Shown piece after piece: positions 26,435 to 41,596 of a stretch of 64,000 nt of DNA. The notes beneath the pieces were generated by a model. That model had not been told where the DNA came from. It made no database searches and saw only the letters and a program-made list of their open reading frames with translations. The stretch spans positions 1 to 64,000 of the forward strand of contig JALHMH010000024.1 in the NCBI GenBank assembly GCA_022844165.1, written 5' to 3'. This DNA comes from Lysobacterales bacterium (lineage in GTDB: Bacteria > Pseudomonadota > Gammaproteobacteria > Xanthomonadales > SZUA-5). Position numbers and translations under genes: made by a program. Each line of letters begins with the position of its first letter. The stretch's first letter is position 1.

Positions 26435-26504
26435 GCGAACCTTAGCCCTGACTGCGGCTGTGGCCGTGCCGTTGGCGCCTTGACTCCCAGGATTCAAGGT
26501 TCGC
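26435..26504 (+). promoter_or_regulatory. Possible rfaH leader stem-loop
   Basis: GCGAACCTT (26435-26443) and AAGGTTCGC (26496-26504) are perfect 9-bp inverted arms around a GC-rich 52-nt centre, ending 31 nt before the rfaH start. It could form a stem in a 5' leader or be a protein-binding site. No RfaH ops element was noticed here. Confidence 0.35.
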
Positions 26505-26535
26505 ATTCGCCAGACTTTCAGGAAGGACAGCGATC

Positions 26536-27042
26536 GTGAAGTGGTACGTCGTCAATACCCGCCCCCGCGAAGAAGCCCGTGCCGTCGAACATCTGACGCG
26601 AGAAGGCTATCAGTGTTTGTACCCACGTATCCGTCGCACGTTGCGGACCACCAAGGGTTTGGTCGATCGCGTCGACTCGCTGTTTCCCAACTATCTGTTC
26701 TTGCATGCCAATCCGATGACGGACAATTTGGCGCGCGTGCGGTCGACGCGAGGCGTGCGAAACCTGGTGCGTTTTGGCCTTGAGCCTGCCGAGGTGCCGC
26801 CGGAGGTGATTGATGAGCTGCAGGTTCGTGCCGACAAACAAAGCGGCGTCATTAAACTGACGGGCCAGACGCGGCAAGAAGTGGCTGCCAAGTTCTCGGA
26901 AGGTGCGTTCGTCGATTTTGGTGGCGTCTTTTTGACGTCGGACGGATCCGAGCGAGTGATCCTGTTGATGCGCGTCTTAGGCGACTACAACAAAGTCAAT
27001 TTGCCCGAAGAGCAGCTTGACGGACGCCAGGTCGCGGCTTAA
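26536..27042 (+). CDS. rfaH: Transcription antiterminator RfaH (NusG paralogue)
   Basis: 168 residues beginning with GTG (KWYVVNTRPREEARAVEHLTREGYQCLYPRI), the NusG N-terminal fold in its RfaH form: the middle SLFPNYLFLHAN and STRGVRNLVRFG match RfaH rather than NusG, and there is no NusG-type KOW signature but a C-terminal KVNLPEEQL segment. It suppresses termination in long polysaccharide or secretion operons that carry an ops site. AGGAAGG precedes the start. Located next to ugd-uxs, consistent with envelope polysaccharide control; no target operon is visible in the window. Confidence 0.9.
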   Translation: MKWYVVNTRPREEARAVEHLTREGYQCLYPRIRRTLRTTKGLVDRVDSLFPNYLFLHANPMTDNLARVRSTRGVRNLVRFGLEPAEVPPEVIDELQVRADKQSGVIKLTGQTRQEVAAKFSEGAFVDFGGVFLTSDGSERVILLMRVLGDYNKVNLPEEQLDGRQVAA

Positions 27043-27063
27043 CGCTAGCAGAGGGCTGCGCCG

Positions 27064-27714
27064 GTGGGACTATCGCTGCGCGATCAGTTGTTGCAGGCAG
27101 GGTTTCAGGAAAAGAAGCCGGAACCCAAGCCGCCAGCATCCAAAGATCGGCATGGCGAAAAGCCTACGCCGCCATCGGCCAAGGGCAAAGATCGCGATCA
27201 GCGGCACAGGGCGCAGCATTCGAAACCTGCGCCCTCCAGGCCGGTCCAGAATCCGGCGCCGCCAAAGCCGGTCGACCCGGCAAGTGTTTCGTTGGCGCAT
27301 GCTTACCATCTTCGCGCCGAAACTGAAAAACGCGAACGCGAAGAAGCGCAGCGGCGCGCCGAAGAGGCCGCGCGCATCAAACGCGAGCAACGCCTGAAGC
27401 TGCAGCAGTTGGTGGCCGGCAAAGCACTCAACGACAAAGACGCCGAACACGTCCGCAACTTCAGCTACGGCAAAAAGATCCGCAAGGTCAACGTCACGCC
27501 GCAGCAGCTCAGTGCGATTAACGGCGGTGACATGGGTGTCGTCCAGGTCGAAGGTCGCTTTTTGATCCTGGCGGCAGAGCACGTCCGGGCGGTCATGGCC
27601 ATCGCGCCGCACCACGTCGCCGTGTTTATTCCCGACAGCATCGGCGTTTCGAGCAGTAGCGAAGACGACTACAACGACCCGCGTTTTCAGGTGCCCGACG
27701 ATTTAGTCTGGTGA
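27064..27714 (+). CDS. DUF2058 (YaiL-type) protein
   Basis: 216 residues, GTG start. The N-terminus MGLSLRDQLLQAGF is the family mark. It is followed by a highly charged Lys/Pro/Arg linker to about residue 75, a coiled-coil-like Arg/Glu segment (ETEKREREEAQRRAEEAARIKREQ, about 86-109), and a globular end (HVRNFSYGKKIRKVNVTPQQL...GRFLILAAE). The role is unknown; the charge suggests nucleic-acid or ribosome contact. It follows rfaH by 21 bp and is probably co-transcribed. Confidence 0.85.
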   Translation: MGLSLRDQLLQAGFQEKKPEPKPPASKDRHGEKPTPPSAKGKDRDQRHRAQHSKPAPSRPVQNPAPPKPVDPASVSLAHAYHLRAETEKREREEAQRRAEEAARIKREQRLKLQQLVAGKALNDKDAEHVRNFSYGKKIRKVNVTPQQLSAINGGDMGVVQVEGRFLILAAEHVRAVMAIAPHHVAVFIPDSIGVSSSSEDDYNDPRFQVPDDLVW

Positions 27715-27777
27715 CTTGCTGCAGATCGAGTTCCTAGAGCCGATAATCCGGACGTCGACTGACTTTACCGAGTCCGA

Positions 27778-27900
27778 ATGCGCCGCGCGATTGAGGTCTT
27801 GAAACAACTGCACGCCGAAGGTGTGCTCGCGGATTTCGCCGTCGGTGGGGTCGTGGCGGCATCGTTCTACACCCCAGCCGTGAAGCACGCGAACGGATAG
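27778..27900 (+). pseudogene. Nucleotidyltransferase N-terminal remnant
   Basis: A 40-codon frame reads LKQLHAEGVLADFAVGGVVAASFYTPA, which resembles the start of AbiEii-like or DUF6036-type nucleotidyltransferases, including the Gly-Gly of the fold (AVGG). It then runs to a stop, and no sequence of the catalytic Asp region follows before gltD. I read it as a truncated remnant, possibly of a former toxin-antitoxin type gene. Too short for a firm family assignment. Confidence 0.5.
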
Positions 27901-27929
27901 AGACCGAAAGACGCCGTGCAGAAACCTCG

Positions 27930-33843
<5,914 letters not shown>

Positions 33844-33853
33844 CCCATCCTCG

Positions 33854-33899
33854 CGTGTCGCAAAACCGGCCCGACTACAACACAGCTTGTTGCGACGCG
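33854..33899. promoter_or_regulatory. Inverted repeat in the gltB leader
   Basis: CGTGTCGCAA (33854-33863) and TTGCGACGCG (33890-33899) are 10-bp arms with one mismatch, 26 bp apart, just upstream of the gltB start codon. They could be a regulator site or a leader hairpin. There is no other evidence of which. Confidence 0.35.
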
Positions 33900-34033
33900 T
33901 CAAACGAGTATTTGGCGGTATAGACGTCCGGGCAGAGCGATTCGGCCGTGATTTCCCGTCGGGCTTCGTCTGCCTGGCGTTTCGGGTCGGGTTCGGATGG
34001 AGTTAGGTAAATCGGGTTTTTCGGCAACGATCA

Positions 34034-34156
34034 TGAAACGATCCGAACGACCGGCGGCTGTGCCGCCGGGCCGGACATGCGGAGTGCGGGGTTTTGGCAA
34101 GTACGGTGTCTGGCGAAGCCAACAATGCTCGGCGGTCTGAGGCGAAGCCTCGCCAG
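34034..34156 (+). repeat. Repeat family A, copy 4 (3' half only)
   Basis: GATCCGAACGACCGGCGGCTGTGCCGCCGGGCCGG through GGTCTGAGGCGAAGCCTCGCCAG. It matches the right half of copy 3, with CCAG in place of the terminal CTAG. It lies between gltB and the sensor kinase, ending 3 bp from the kinase stop. Confidence 0.6.
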
Positions 34157-34158
34157 GG

Positions 34159-36315
34159 CTATCCCAGTGTCTGAGCGATCAATCTGGCCAGTTCGCCGAG
34201 CTGAATCGGCTTGCCTACGAAGCGGCTCATTCCAGCTTCGATGCACGCCTCCTGGTCCTCGAGCTGCGTACTTGCGGTCATCGCAAAGATTGGCGTGTGC
34301 TGATTCGGTGTAGGCTGCCGGCGCAAACGTCGCGCGGTTTCGAGCCCGTCCAGCGTGGCCATGTGGCGATCGAGCAGGATCACGTCGAAGGGCTGCAGGT
34401 TCGCCTTCTCCAAAGCCTGCACGCCGTCGCAGGCTTCGGTCACAACTGCGCCCAGCCTCGACAATGCACTGACGACCAACAAACGGATCGACTCATCATC
34501 GTCGACGATGAGTATCTGCCTGCCGCGCAGTACAGCCAGATCCGGCGCGCCCAGTTGCCCGGCGGCGATGCCGGTCGGCTCATCGGAGACGCCACGCACG
34601 AGCAACTTAAATACGGTTCCGCCCCCCTCACGTTGGCTTGCTGTCAGATCTCCGCCAAGCGCGCGTGCCAGGCGTCGACTGATCGCAAGACCGAGCCCGG
34701 TACCCGACTGGCGTTGCGAGATTTCAGTCCTGAGCTGGCGAAACGCATCGAAGATGAGTTCCAGTTTTTCCTCCGGAACGCCACAACCCCGATCGGATAC
34801 GATGACTTCCGCTGACTCCCCAGCACGCCGCAGCGCAACTTCTATCGTTCCGCGGTCGGAGAACTTCACTGCGTTGCTGAGCAGGTTCACCAGGATCTGC
34901 CGAATGCGAACGGGATCGCTATTGGCAGCCAACGGGGTGCCGAGATCCGCGACGATTAAAAGACCCTTGGCCTCCGCTCTAGGCCGCATCAGCGAAATAG
35001 CCTCGTGCGCAAGTGTGTCGAGGCGAACGTACGATCTGTGCAAGACCAGCTGATCGGCTTCGATTCGCGACAGGTCTAGTACATCGTCCAGTAGTTGCAT
35101 CAAATGTTCGTTCGCGGTCTTTGCCATGTACAAAAAGCGATCGCGCTCGGCGTCGGTCGAGGCCGTCGACGCCAGTTCCAGCGATCCGGTCAGGCCGGCC
35201 AGCGGTGTGCGAATTTCGTGACTCATCGTCGCCAGGAACATCGACTTGAGTTTGCTCGCAGCCAACGCTGCATCGGCTTCGCTGCGCGCGCTCATATTGC
35301 GTTGCAGCTGCTGGATCAGCTCATTGAAGTCGTCGGCGACCAACCGAATCTCCGAGAGCGCACCGGACACACGAACGGGCGTGCGGTTGTCGCTGTGCAT
35401 TCGCTGTTGCAACTGATCCTGGAGATCGACCAATGGTCGGATGATTCGGCGTCGCACGATGAGCACGCCAATCGATACGAGAAGCGCTGTTCCCAGCGCA
35501 TTCAGACCATGCAACTTGCCGCCGAATTCGCGCAGCTCGCTGGACAGGCTGCTTTGGCGTTCGATATGCAAGTGCCCAAGCGCCTCGCCGCTGGCGCGCC
35601 AGGCCGCAAAGCTGTTCGGGTGCGCGGCGTCGGGTTCCCCAAGTTCGACCGCCGCAGTCCCGGCGAAGCTTCCGCCGTCCAAACTCACTCGGCCGCCCAT
35701 CAGTGTTGCATAGTAGTCGCCCAATGAACTCGATACCGCGCGGGCAAAAACGACGCTGCCCCGGGAGGGACCGCTCGCATCGTTGCGCAGGATGGGCGTT
35801 AACCCTAACAGGTAGAGTTCGCCTGCGAGATAAACGATCAGCGACGACGGTTCGGTTGGCATCTGGTTGATCCGTTCCGTGACCAGCGGCCAGAGAGCGG
35901 CCATCAGCTCCGCCGGTAACGGCTGATCATCGGTCAAGCGGGCGGATGCGAGGGTCTTGCCGTGGATGTCCCAGAACACGTAAAACGCAATGTCCGCCGG
36001 ATTTGCGCCAGTGGGCAATACGTGTTCGTCGACATAGTCTGGGTCGCGGCTCAGCGCAAAGGCGTAGGTTTCATCCCAAATGCCGTACTCGTAAGCAATG
36101 AAGCGCATCGCGTCCAAATCGCGCTGGAGCAGGGCAGCATATTTGGCGCGGTACTGTTCGCGTTCCGCGACCGCCACTTGCGCTTGAACCCAGTGGCTTT
36201 CGATTCGATCGACAAGCATCTGCCACATCACGCAGAACAGCGTGACGAGGAGCATGACCTTGACGAAATACAAGGTGGTCGAAGTTTGCTGTTTCGAAGA
36301 ACCTGAGGTATCCAT
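34159..36315 (-). CDS. Hybrid sensor histidine kinase with CHASE4-like sensor
   Basis: 718 residues from the ATG at 36315 (the frame continues upstream through repeat DNA). TM1 (LYFVKVMLLVTLFCVMWQML) and TM2 (about 271-288) flank a periplasmic domain of about 230 residues with a CHASE4 look (RFIAYEYGIWDETYAFA). Then HAMP, HisKA with H366 in TMSHEIRTPLAGL, HATPase_c (N box NLLSNAVKFSD; G boxes DRGCGVP and GTGLGLAI) and a C-terminal receiver with phospho-acceptor D649 (ILLDRHM) and GKPIQL. Senses an unknown external signal and relays to a separate HPt or regulator, which is not in the window. Confidence 0.92.
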   Translation of the reverse strand: MDTSGSSKQQTSTTLYFVKVMLLVTLFCVMWQMLVDRIESHWVQAQVAVAEREQYRAKYAALLQRDLDAMRFIAYEYGIWDETYAFALSRDPDYVDEHVLPTGANPADIAFYVFWDIHGKTLASARLTDDQPLPAELMAALWPLVTERINQMPTEPSSLIVYLAGELYLLGLTPILRNDASGPSRGSVVFARAVSSSLGDYYATLMGGRVSLDGGSFAGTAAVELGEPDAAHPNSFAAWRASGEALGHLHIERQSSLSSELREFGGKLHGLNALGTALLVSIGVLIVRRRIIRPLVDLQDQLQQRMHSDNRTPVRVSGALSEIRLVADDFNELIQQLQRNMSARSEADAALAASKLKSMFLATMSHEIRTPLAGLTGSLELASTASTDAERDRFLYMAKTANEHLMQLLDDVLDLSRIEADQLVLHRSYVRLDTLAHEAISLMRPRAEAKGLLIVADLGTPLAANSDPVRIRQILVNLLSNAVKFSDRGTIEVALRRAGESAEVIVSDRGCGVPEEKLELIFDAFRQLRTEISQRQSGTGLGLAISRRLARALGGDLTASQREGGGTVFKLLVRGVSDEPTGIAAGQLGAPDLAVLRGRQILIVDDDESIRLLVVSALSRLGAVVTEACDGVQALEKANLQPFDVILLDRHMATLDGLETARRLRRQPTPNQHTPIFAMTASTQLEDQEACIEAGMSRFVGKPIQLGELARLIAQTLG

Positions 36316-36401
36316 CGCCCGGATCGCCAGCCATTGACGGCGAAAGATAGGGAATTTGCTGGAAGGTAGCTGATCCTTGGCGCAAGAAATCACAACTGGC
36401 G

Positions 36402-36465
36402 AGGCTTCGCCTCCGACCGGGCATTGTTCCGGACTTGCCACAACCCCGCGCTTCGCCTTTGATCC
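36402..36465 (-). repeat. Repeat family A, copy 5 (fragment)
   Basis: GCGAGGCTTCGCCTCCGACCGGGCATTGTTCCGGACTTGCCACAAC... matches the reverse complement of the family's right end. It lies upstream of the sensor kinase and after the stop of the beta-helix gene (36496). Confidence 0.5.
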
Positions 36466-36495
36466 TGAGTCTCGCCGCGATGGACAAGCGGTGGC

Positions 36496-37875
36496 TCATT
36501 CGAATCCGCTGGCGAAGAGCGCATCAGCGTTGCCGCGCTCAAAGGCGCCGATGTCGAGTGGGCCACTGACGGGCCGCAAGATCGGCGCGAGAACACTTGG
36601 GCGCGAAGGGTGCTGCATAGGCACGGCCAGCGGATTGACGAAATCGGTCGGCGGCGCGGTGCTGGATGTTGCCGAATCGAGCAGGGGACTGCTGGCATTG
36701 GGCACAAGGTTCAGCGAGCCCAGATCGCCAAATCCAGGATCGGCACCGAACAGTGTGTTGGTGAGCGCGGCCGGCACGAAGGTCGCGCCCGTTTTGATCC
36801 AGTTGTGGCTACCGGCGATTTGCACGCCGTTGACCCAGTTCGTCGGCGTTTCCTCGCGCCATACACGCAACGTACCATTGCCTTCACGCCACAGCACATT
36901 GTTGTGCAAGTGCAGTGACAAGATGCCGAAGTGGGTGCGGAACATCGACAAGGTGGTCGCACTGCCGCGGCCGACAATCGTGTTGTTGACGAAACGATAG
37001 CGCCCCAGCGTATCGCCGGTGCCACTGGTGCCATCACCACCGACGCGAATGACGAACGGCGTTGCGGAGGTATGCACGATGACATTGCCGACTACATCTG
37101 AATCTTCGCGCACCAGACTCTGTGTCCAGCTACTCGCAACGCCATCTGGATCTGGGCCGATCAACTCCAGTTCATGCTGAAATGCATCCTCCAGCCAGTT
37201 GTAATAGATCTCGTTGCGCTCCGCCCGGCTCTTGATCAGATTGCCGCCATTAACGTTGTCGTCGAAGCGGCTGTCGTGTACGTGGCTGTATTGCAGGCGA
37301 AACACCGAGCCTGGATAGACCACTTGATCGGTCGACATGTAAATCGCGTGGTTAAAGTCGCGCGAACCCGCGTTGCGGATTTCCGAAAACTCGATGGTCA
37401 GCGAACCTGAATCGGTATCGGCACCCAAAACGCCATTGCGCGGGCAGTCGCGCACGAGTACATCGCGAATCACCACGTCGTGCGAATGGTGGTAGATGCA
37501 GCGAAAAGTTCCCGTCTGGGTATCGCCGGTGCCCGTCACCTCGAAGCCCTCGAACACCACATGATTGGCGAGGCGAAATTCGATGGTATTGGTACCGCCG
37601 CGCAACACCGGTCGCCGCCCTTGCGCGTCTCGGACGCCGCGGATGGTCAATCGGTTTCCCGGTGCGCCGCCATCGTTCGAGCGCAGGATGATGTTGCCGC
37701 CATTGTATTCGGCATAGTCAACCAGCACCAGGTCGCCACCATTGAGGTCAATTGCGGCGTCGTCGAATAGCTGGTTCAACGTCGTATGCGGGCGTCCAGG
37801 TCCGACGAGAAAGGTTGCTGCTGGTAGGTCGGCGGCGAAGGCGAGAGCAAGAGCAAGAGCAACGCACAAACGCAT
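36496..37875 (-). CDS. Secreted right-handed beta-helix (pectate-lyase-fold) protein
   Basis: 459 residues with a signal peptide (ALALALAFAADLPAATF). Parallel beta-helix repeats run through the centre (DVVIRDVLVRDCPRNGV, NHAIYMSTDQVVYPG, VVGNVIVHTSATPF). Asp/Asn-rich turns suggest polysaccharide binding or lyase ancestry, but I cannot point to lyase catalytic residues. The protein ends GNADALFASGFE, a tail shared with the peroxidase at 8105, preceded by DIGAFERG. Probably surface or extracellular. It is 180 bp upstream of the sensor kinase gene on the same strand. Confidence 0.75.
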   Translation of the reverse strand: MRLCVALALALAFAADLPAATFLVGPGRPHTTLNQLFDDAAIDLNGGDLVLVDYAEYNGGNIILRSNDGGAPGNRLTIRGVRDAQGRRPVLRGGTNTIEFRLANHVVFEGFEVTGTGDTQTGTFRCIYHHSHDVVIRDVLVRDCPRNGVLGADTDSGSLTIEFSEIRNAGSRDFNHAIYMSTDQVVYPGSVFRLQYSHVHDSRFDDNVNGGNLIKSRAERNEIYYNWLEDAFQHELELIGPDPDGVASSWTQSLVREDSDVVGNVIVHTSATPFVIRVGGDGTSGTGDTLGRYRFVNNTIVGRGSATTLSMFRTHFGILSLHLHNNVLWREGNGTLRVWREETPTNWVNGVQIAGSHNWIKTGATFVPAALTNTLFGADPGFGDLGSLNLVPNASSPLLDSATSSTAPPTDFVNPLAVPMQHPSRPSVLAPILRPVSGPLDIGAFERGNADALFASGFE

Positions 37876-38200
37876 CGACGTCCCCTGTTTTGTCGTGGAT
37901 GCCAGACAGAATGCTCTGCGCGGCCAGTGGCCAACGAATGTCGATTGTGTCGCAAAAATGCCAGTGAGGCGAAGCCTCGCAGTGCGTTGAACATCGTACG
38001 GTCATAGGGGTCACACAGTGCCGGTGTTTGAACGCGCCGGCTGTTGACCGAACACTATTTTTTGCTTCAGATGAAACTAAGCGATTGATTTGAAGGGCTG
38101 GAATTCGCCACGCTGCATTCTCGTACCGAGACTGCGAATTTGCAAATGTGGATCAGACGCGCCCTTGAGCGCGTGCGGCATCGCAGCACGCGCCACGATC
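37876..38200. other. Intergenic region upstream of the beta-helix gene
   Basis: 325 bp. It contains a short family A piece (GAGGCGAAGCCTCGC, about 37971-37985) and otherwise unremarkable sequence. Short frames exist (38077-38355 minus, for example) but overlap the S41 protease and look like shadows. It should hold the beta-helix promoter. Confidence 0.4.
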
Positions 38201-41200
38201 TCAATCGAGCGGCTTGCCCGGTGCGCCAAAATCGCTCGGCGCGGGCGGCGCACTGATCGGTTTGACTGGATTTTTTTCGAGTTCTGCCAGCAGTACCTCG
38301 ATGGCTTTCTCCAGCGACGGATCGCGGCCTTGCGCAACCAGATGCGGGGTATCAATCACTTCGATGTCTGGCGCAACGCCCTCATTTTCGACGGCCCATT
38401 CGCCGTCAGGCCCCATGAAGCGGAACGTGGCAGCCGTTGTCGTGCCGCCGTCAGCCAGACGCGGATTGCCGGAAACGCCGATCAATCCACCCCAAGTCCG
38501 TGTGCCGATCAGCGGGCCCAAATTCAGCTGTTTGAAGTAATACGGCAGCGCATCGCCACCGGATGACGAAAGCCCGTTGATCAACATCGCCTTGGGTCCG
38601 CGATGCGATAGAAACGGCTGCGCCTGAGGATCAAGGCCACGGCGCTTCCAGTAATTGAGCGGCTTGCGCGCCAGGATTTCGATCATGCGATCGGGGATGA
38701 AGCCGCCACCGTTGTAGCGGTCGTCGACAATCATCGCCTCCTTGTTGATCTGCGACGGGAATTGCTTGAACAACTCGCGGTTGCCTTCGAACAACGTGTT
38801 CGGCAAGTGCACATAGCCGATGCGGCCGCCCGAGAGCTTGTCGACCATGGCGCGACGTTGTTCAACGAAATCCAGATAGCGCAGCTGGTCTTCGCTGGTT
38901 TGTGTCTTGACTCGCACCAGGCGCGAACTGCCGGCATCAGCACGCGAGTTGATGCGCAAGTCGACAATGCGTGCGGCTTTGTTTTCCAGCAGCTCATAGA
39001 AGTTTTTGACCGAACGGGTCGAGACGCCATCAACAGCAATGATGAACTCGCCTGGCGATACATCGACACCGGCTTCGGTCAGCGGCGAGCGGAACGGTTC
39101 GGAGTGGTTCTGGCCCGGGAAAATGCGTTCGATCTTGAAATACCCTGAGCTGTCGGCGACGATGTCTGCGCCGAGGAATCCGCCGGGTTTGCGCTCCACT
39201 TGAGGCTCGTCTCCGCGTTCAACGTAAATGTGCCCCGCATTCAATTCGCCGGCCATCTCATTGAGCAAGTAATCGAGGTCCGCCCGGTGCGCCACGTGCG
39301 GCAACAGCGCGGCGTACTTCCGGTAAACCGCCTCCCAGTCGTTGCCGTGCATGCCGGGATCGTAGAACCAGTCGCGCCAGATGCGCCAACCGTCGCGAAG
39401 CAACTGGGCCCACTCGACAGGTGGATCGATCTTCAGCATCAGGCGGCTCAAATCAAGCGTTTTGCTGGCGTCTTGATCTGGCTTGAGTTCGGCGATGCCG
39501 AGCTTCTGGTCTTGCGTGGCGAACAGAACTTGTTCGCCGCGCAATGTGTAGTTGGCAACACCTTTGAGTACGGTCGACTCCTTTTCGTCGGCCAGCGAGT
39601 AAAACTTCAGCTCCGCCGGCGCTTGCGCATTGCTCTGAGCAAGGTAAGCCAGGCCGTTCTTGGTTGCGCTCAGGGCGCGGTAATTGCCAGCGCCCGGTGC
39701 GAGCATGACCGCACGCGCATCGAAGCCATCGCGGTCGAATTTGAGCGGCGCTTTCGCAGCCTCCTTCTTGCTGCCGTTCGGCTCTTCAGGCTTGTCTTTT
39801 GCAGCACCAATTTCATCGCTCTTCGGTCGACCCAGAGCGGCGCCATTTTTATCCAGCGTGGCGGCAAACAAGCGTGTTGCGTTGATATAGAGATAGTTGA
39901 ACTCATACGCCGAGAACTGCAGGTTGTGCTCACGATCGCTGGTGAAGTACAGATACCGACCCTCTGGATCGAAGCTGGGCGAGTCGGCGTTGAACAGTCC
40001 ATGCGTCAATTGCGCGGTCTGACCGCCAACCGGGTAGTGCCAGAGCCGTGACAAACCGGTTGCATCGGTCTTGACGTAGACAATGTGTTGGCTGTCCGGC
40101 GAAAACACGTAGGTCGTGATCGCGTTGCCAGTGCTCGCGCGGTCGATGTCGATAGTGCGACCGCTTTCGATCTCAACGAGCCGTAGCTGGTTGTTCTGAT
40201 CACCGTAAACGATCCGTTTGCCGTCGGGCGAAATTGTTGGCGGGAAGCGCCAGATGTTGCCGTCGGTGGTGATCCGTTTGGGCTCGCCGCTGCCATCGGA
40301 CGCGCGGCTGTACAGCTCATACTCGCCGCTCGCATCGGAGAGGAATACAACGCTCTTGCCGTCGGGCGTAAAACTCGCCGCGAGCTCACGCGCCCCTGGC
40401 GTGCCAGAGATGTTGCGAATTTCGCCATTCCTGGCCGGCACCGTAAACAGCTCGCCGCGTGCCGAAACCAGCGCACGCTCGGCGCCTGGCGCCAGATCGA
40501 ATCCTTCGATTTGCGCAGCAACATTTTTGAATGTCGGCAACAGGTGCGGTCGATCTCCCTGGACCGTGATGGTCACAGGATTGGTGGCGCCGTCGACTGG
40601 CGTATGCAGCCACAAACGCCCCGCCTGTTCGAACACGATGGCATCGCGCCCGGCGCTCGGCCAAAGTACATCGAAGTCGGTAAAGCTGGTGACCCGCGCC
40701 ACTTCGCCGCCATTCGGCGATGTGCGCCAGAGATTCAAGGTGTACTCACGATCGGAGGTGAAGTAGATCGCATCGCCGACCCAGGTTGGCTGGTTGTCGG
40801 TGCCGCGGTGATTGGTCAGCTGGCGTGATGTGTCGTTTTTGAGATCGTACACCCACACGTCTTGCGCACGACCGCCGCGGGTGCGCTTCCAGGTTCGGAA
40901 CTCGCGGTCGATCGGTGTGTAGACATAGGCGTTGCCGTCGGGCGACAACATGCCGCCGCCGGTCTCCGGCACTCGCAGGGGCGTTTCCATGCCGCCTGCG
41001 ACGGGTACCAGAAACGGTCTGCCAGCACGCTCATCGAGCGGAAAACGGTTCATGCGCACCAGAATGTTCTGGCCATCGGGTGTCCAATCGAGCACGCGAT
41101 AGTCAAAGCCGCCTCGCGGTGGCATCGGCCCAACGTCGGTGTAATACGTCAGCTGCCGGGGCGGGGCGGAACCGTCAGCGGGCATGACCCACACCTGGCG

Positions 41201-41440
41201 AGTGCCGGAGTATTCGGCCGAGAACGCGATCTGAGTGCCGTCGGGCGAGAACTTGGGAAACAGCTCCATACCTGGTCCACTGGTCAGCCGTTGCGCCAGA
41301 CCACCGCTGCGCGCGACGAGGTACACATCACCCGCGTAGACGAAGGTGATGTGCGTGTCGGAAACATCGGGGAATCGCAGCAGGCGCGTGTCGGCATGCG
41401 CAACGCCAGACAGAGCGAGAACGACAGCAGCGAGTTTCAT
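38201..41440 (-). CDS. Tricorn-like S41 peptidase with WD40/beta-propeller N-terminus
   Basis: 1079 residues with a signal peptide (MKLAAVVLALSGVAHA) from the ATG at 41440. The first 650 residues are propeller repeats (FSPDGTQIAFSAEYSGTRQVWVMPADG, SPDGKRIVYGDQNNQLRL). A C1-type helical region, a PDZ domain (GVDVSPGEFIIAVDGVSTRSV) and the S41 catalytic domain follow, with the Ser in GLSSSGGDALPYYF and a GLIGVSGNPRL segment. Homologous to archaeal tricorn; bacterial forms are periplasmic peptidases that degrade oligopeptides. It is transcribed toward the beta-helix gene and could be co-transcribed with the upstream TonB receptor (156-bp gap). Confidence 0.9.
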   Translation of the reverse strand: MKLAAVVLALSGVAHADTRLLRFPDVSDTHITFVYAGDVYLVARSGGLAQRLTSGPGMELFPKFSPDGTQIAFSAEYSGTRQVWVMPADGSAPPRQLTYYTDVGPMPPRGGFDYRVLDWTPDGQNILVRMNRFPLDERAGRPFLVPVAGGMETPLRVPETGGGMLSPDGNAYVYTPIDREFRTWKRTRGGRAQDVWVYDLKNDTSRQLTNHRGTDNQPTWVGDAIYFTSDREYTLNLWRTSPNGGEVARVTSFTDFDVLWPSAGRDAIVFEQAGRLWLHTPVDGATNPVTITVQGDRPHLLPTFKNVAAQIEGFDLAPGAERALVSARGELFTVPARNGEIRNISGTPGARELAASFTPDGKSVVFLSDASGEYELYSRASDGSGEPKRITTDGNIWRFPPTISPDGKRIVYGDQNNQLRLVEIESGRTIDIDRASTGNAITTYVFSPDSQHIVYVKTDATGLSRLWHYPVGGQTAQLTHGLFNADSPSFDPEGRYLYFTSDREHNLQFSAYEFNYLYINATRLFAATLDKNGAALGRPKSDEIGAAKDKPEEPNGSKKEAAKAPLKFDRDGFDARAVMLAPGAGNYRALSATKNGLAYLAQSNAQAPAELKFYSLADEKESTVLKGVANYTLRGEQVLFATQDQKLGIAELKPDQDASKTLDLSRLMLKIDPPVEWAQLLRDGWRIWRDWFYDPGMHGNDWEAVYRKYAALLPHVAHRADLDYLLNEMAGELNAGHIYVERGDEPQVERKPGGFLGADIVADSSGYFKIERIFPGQNHSEPFRSPLTEAGVDVSPGEFIIAVDGVSTRSVKNFYELLENKAARIVDLRINSRADAGSSRLVRVKTQTSEDQLRYLDFVEQRRAMVDKLSGGRIGYVHLPNTLFEGNRELFKQFPSQINKEAMIVDDRYNGGGFIPDRMIEILARKPLNYWKRRGLDPQAQPFLSHRGPKAMLINGLSSSGGDALPYYFKQLNLGPLIGTRTWGGLIGVSGNPRLADGGTTTAATFRFMGPDGEWAVENEGVAPDIEVIDTPHLVAQGRDPSLEKAIEVLLAELEKNPVKPISAPPAPSDFGAPGKPLD

Positions 41441-41596
41441 GTTGTCTCCGACGGCAGCAAAACGCGCAAGGATAGGCCGTCCGTCGTGGGTGCGACGTGT
41501 GACAAAGGTCACCTTGGAGCATGCAGACCCTGCCCTTTGGTTGCGCTCATCGCGCTCCTCGGGGCAGGGGGCCAGATTCGACGAAAGCGACTTTGC

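Noticed and set aside
41513..41596. Possible terminator CCCTGCCC...GGGGCAGGG between the TonB receptor and S41 genes
   Set aside because: The loop is about 30 nt long and there is no T-run; it could equally be a spaced repeat.
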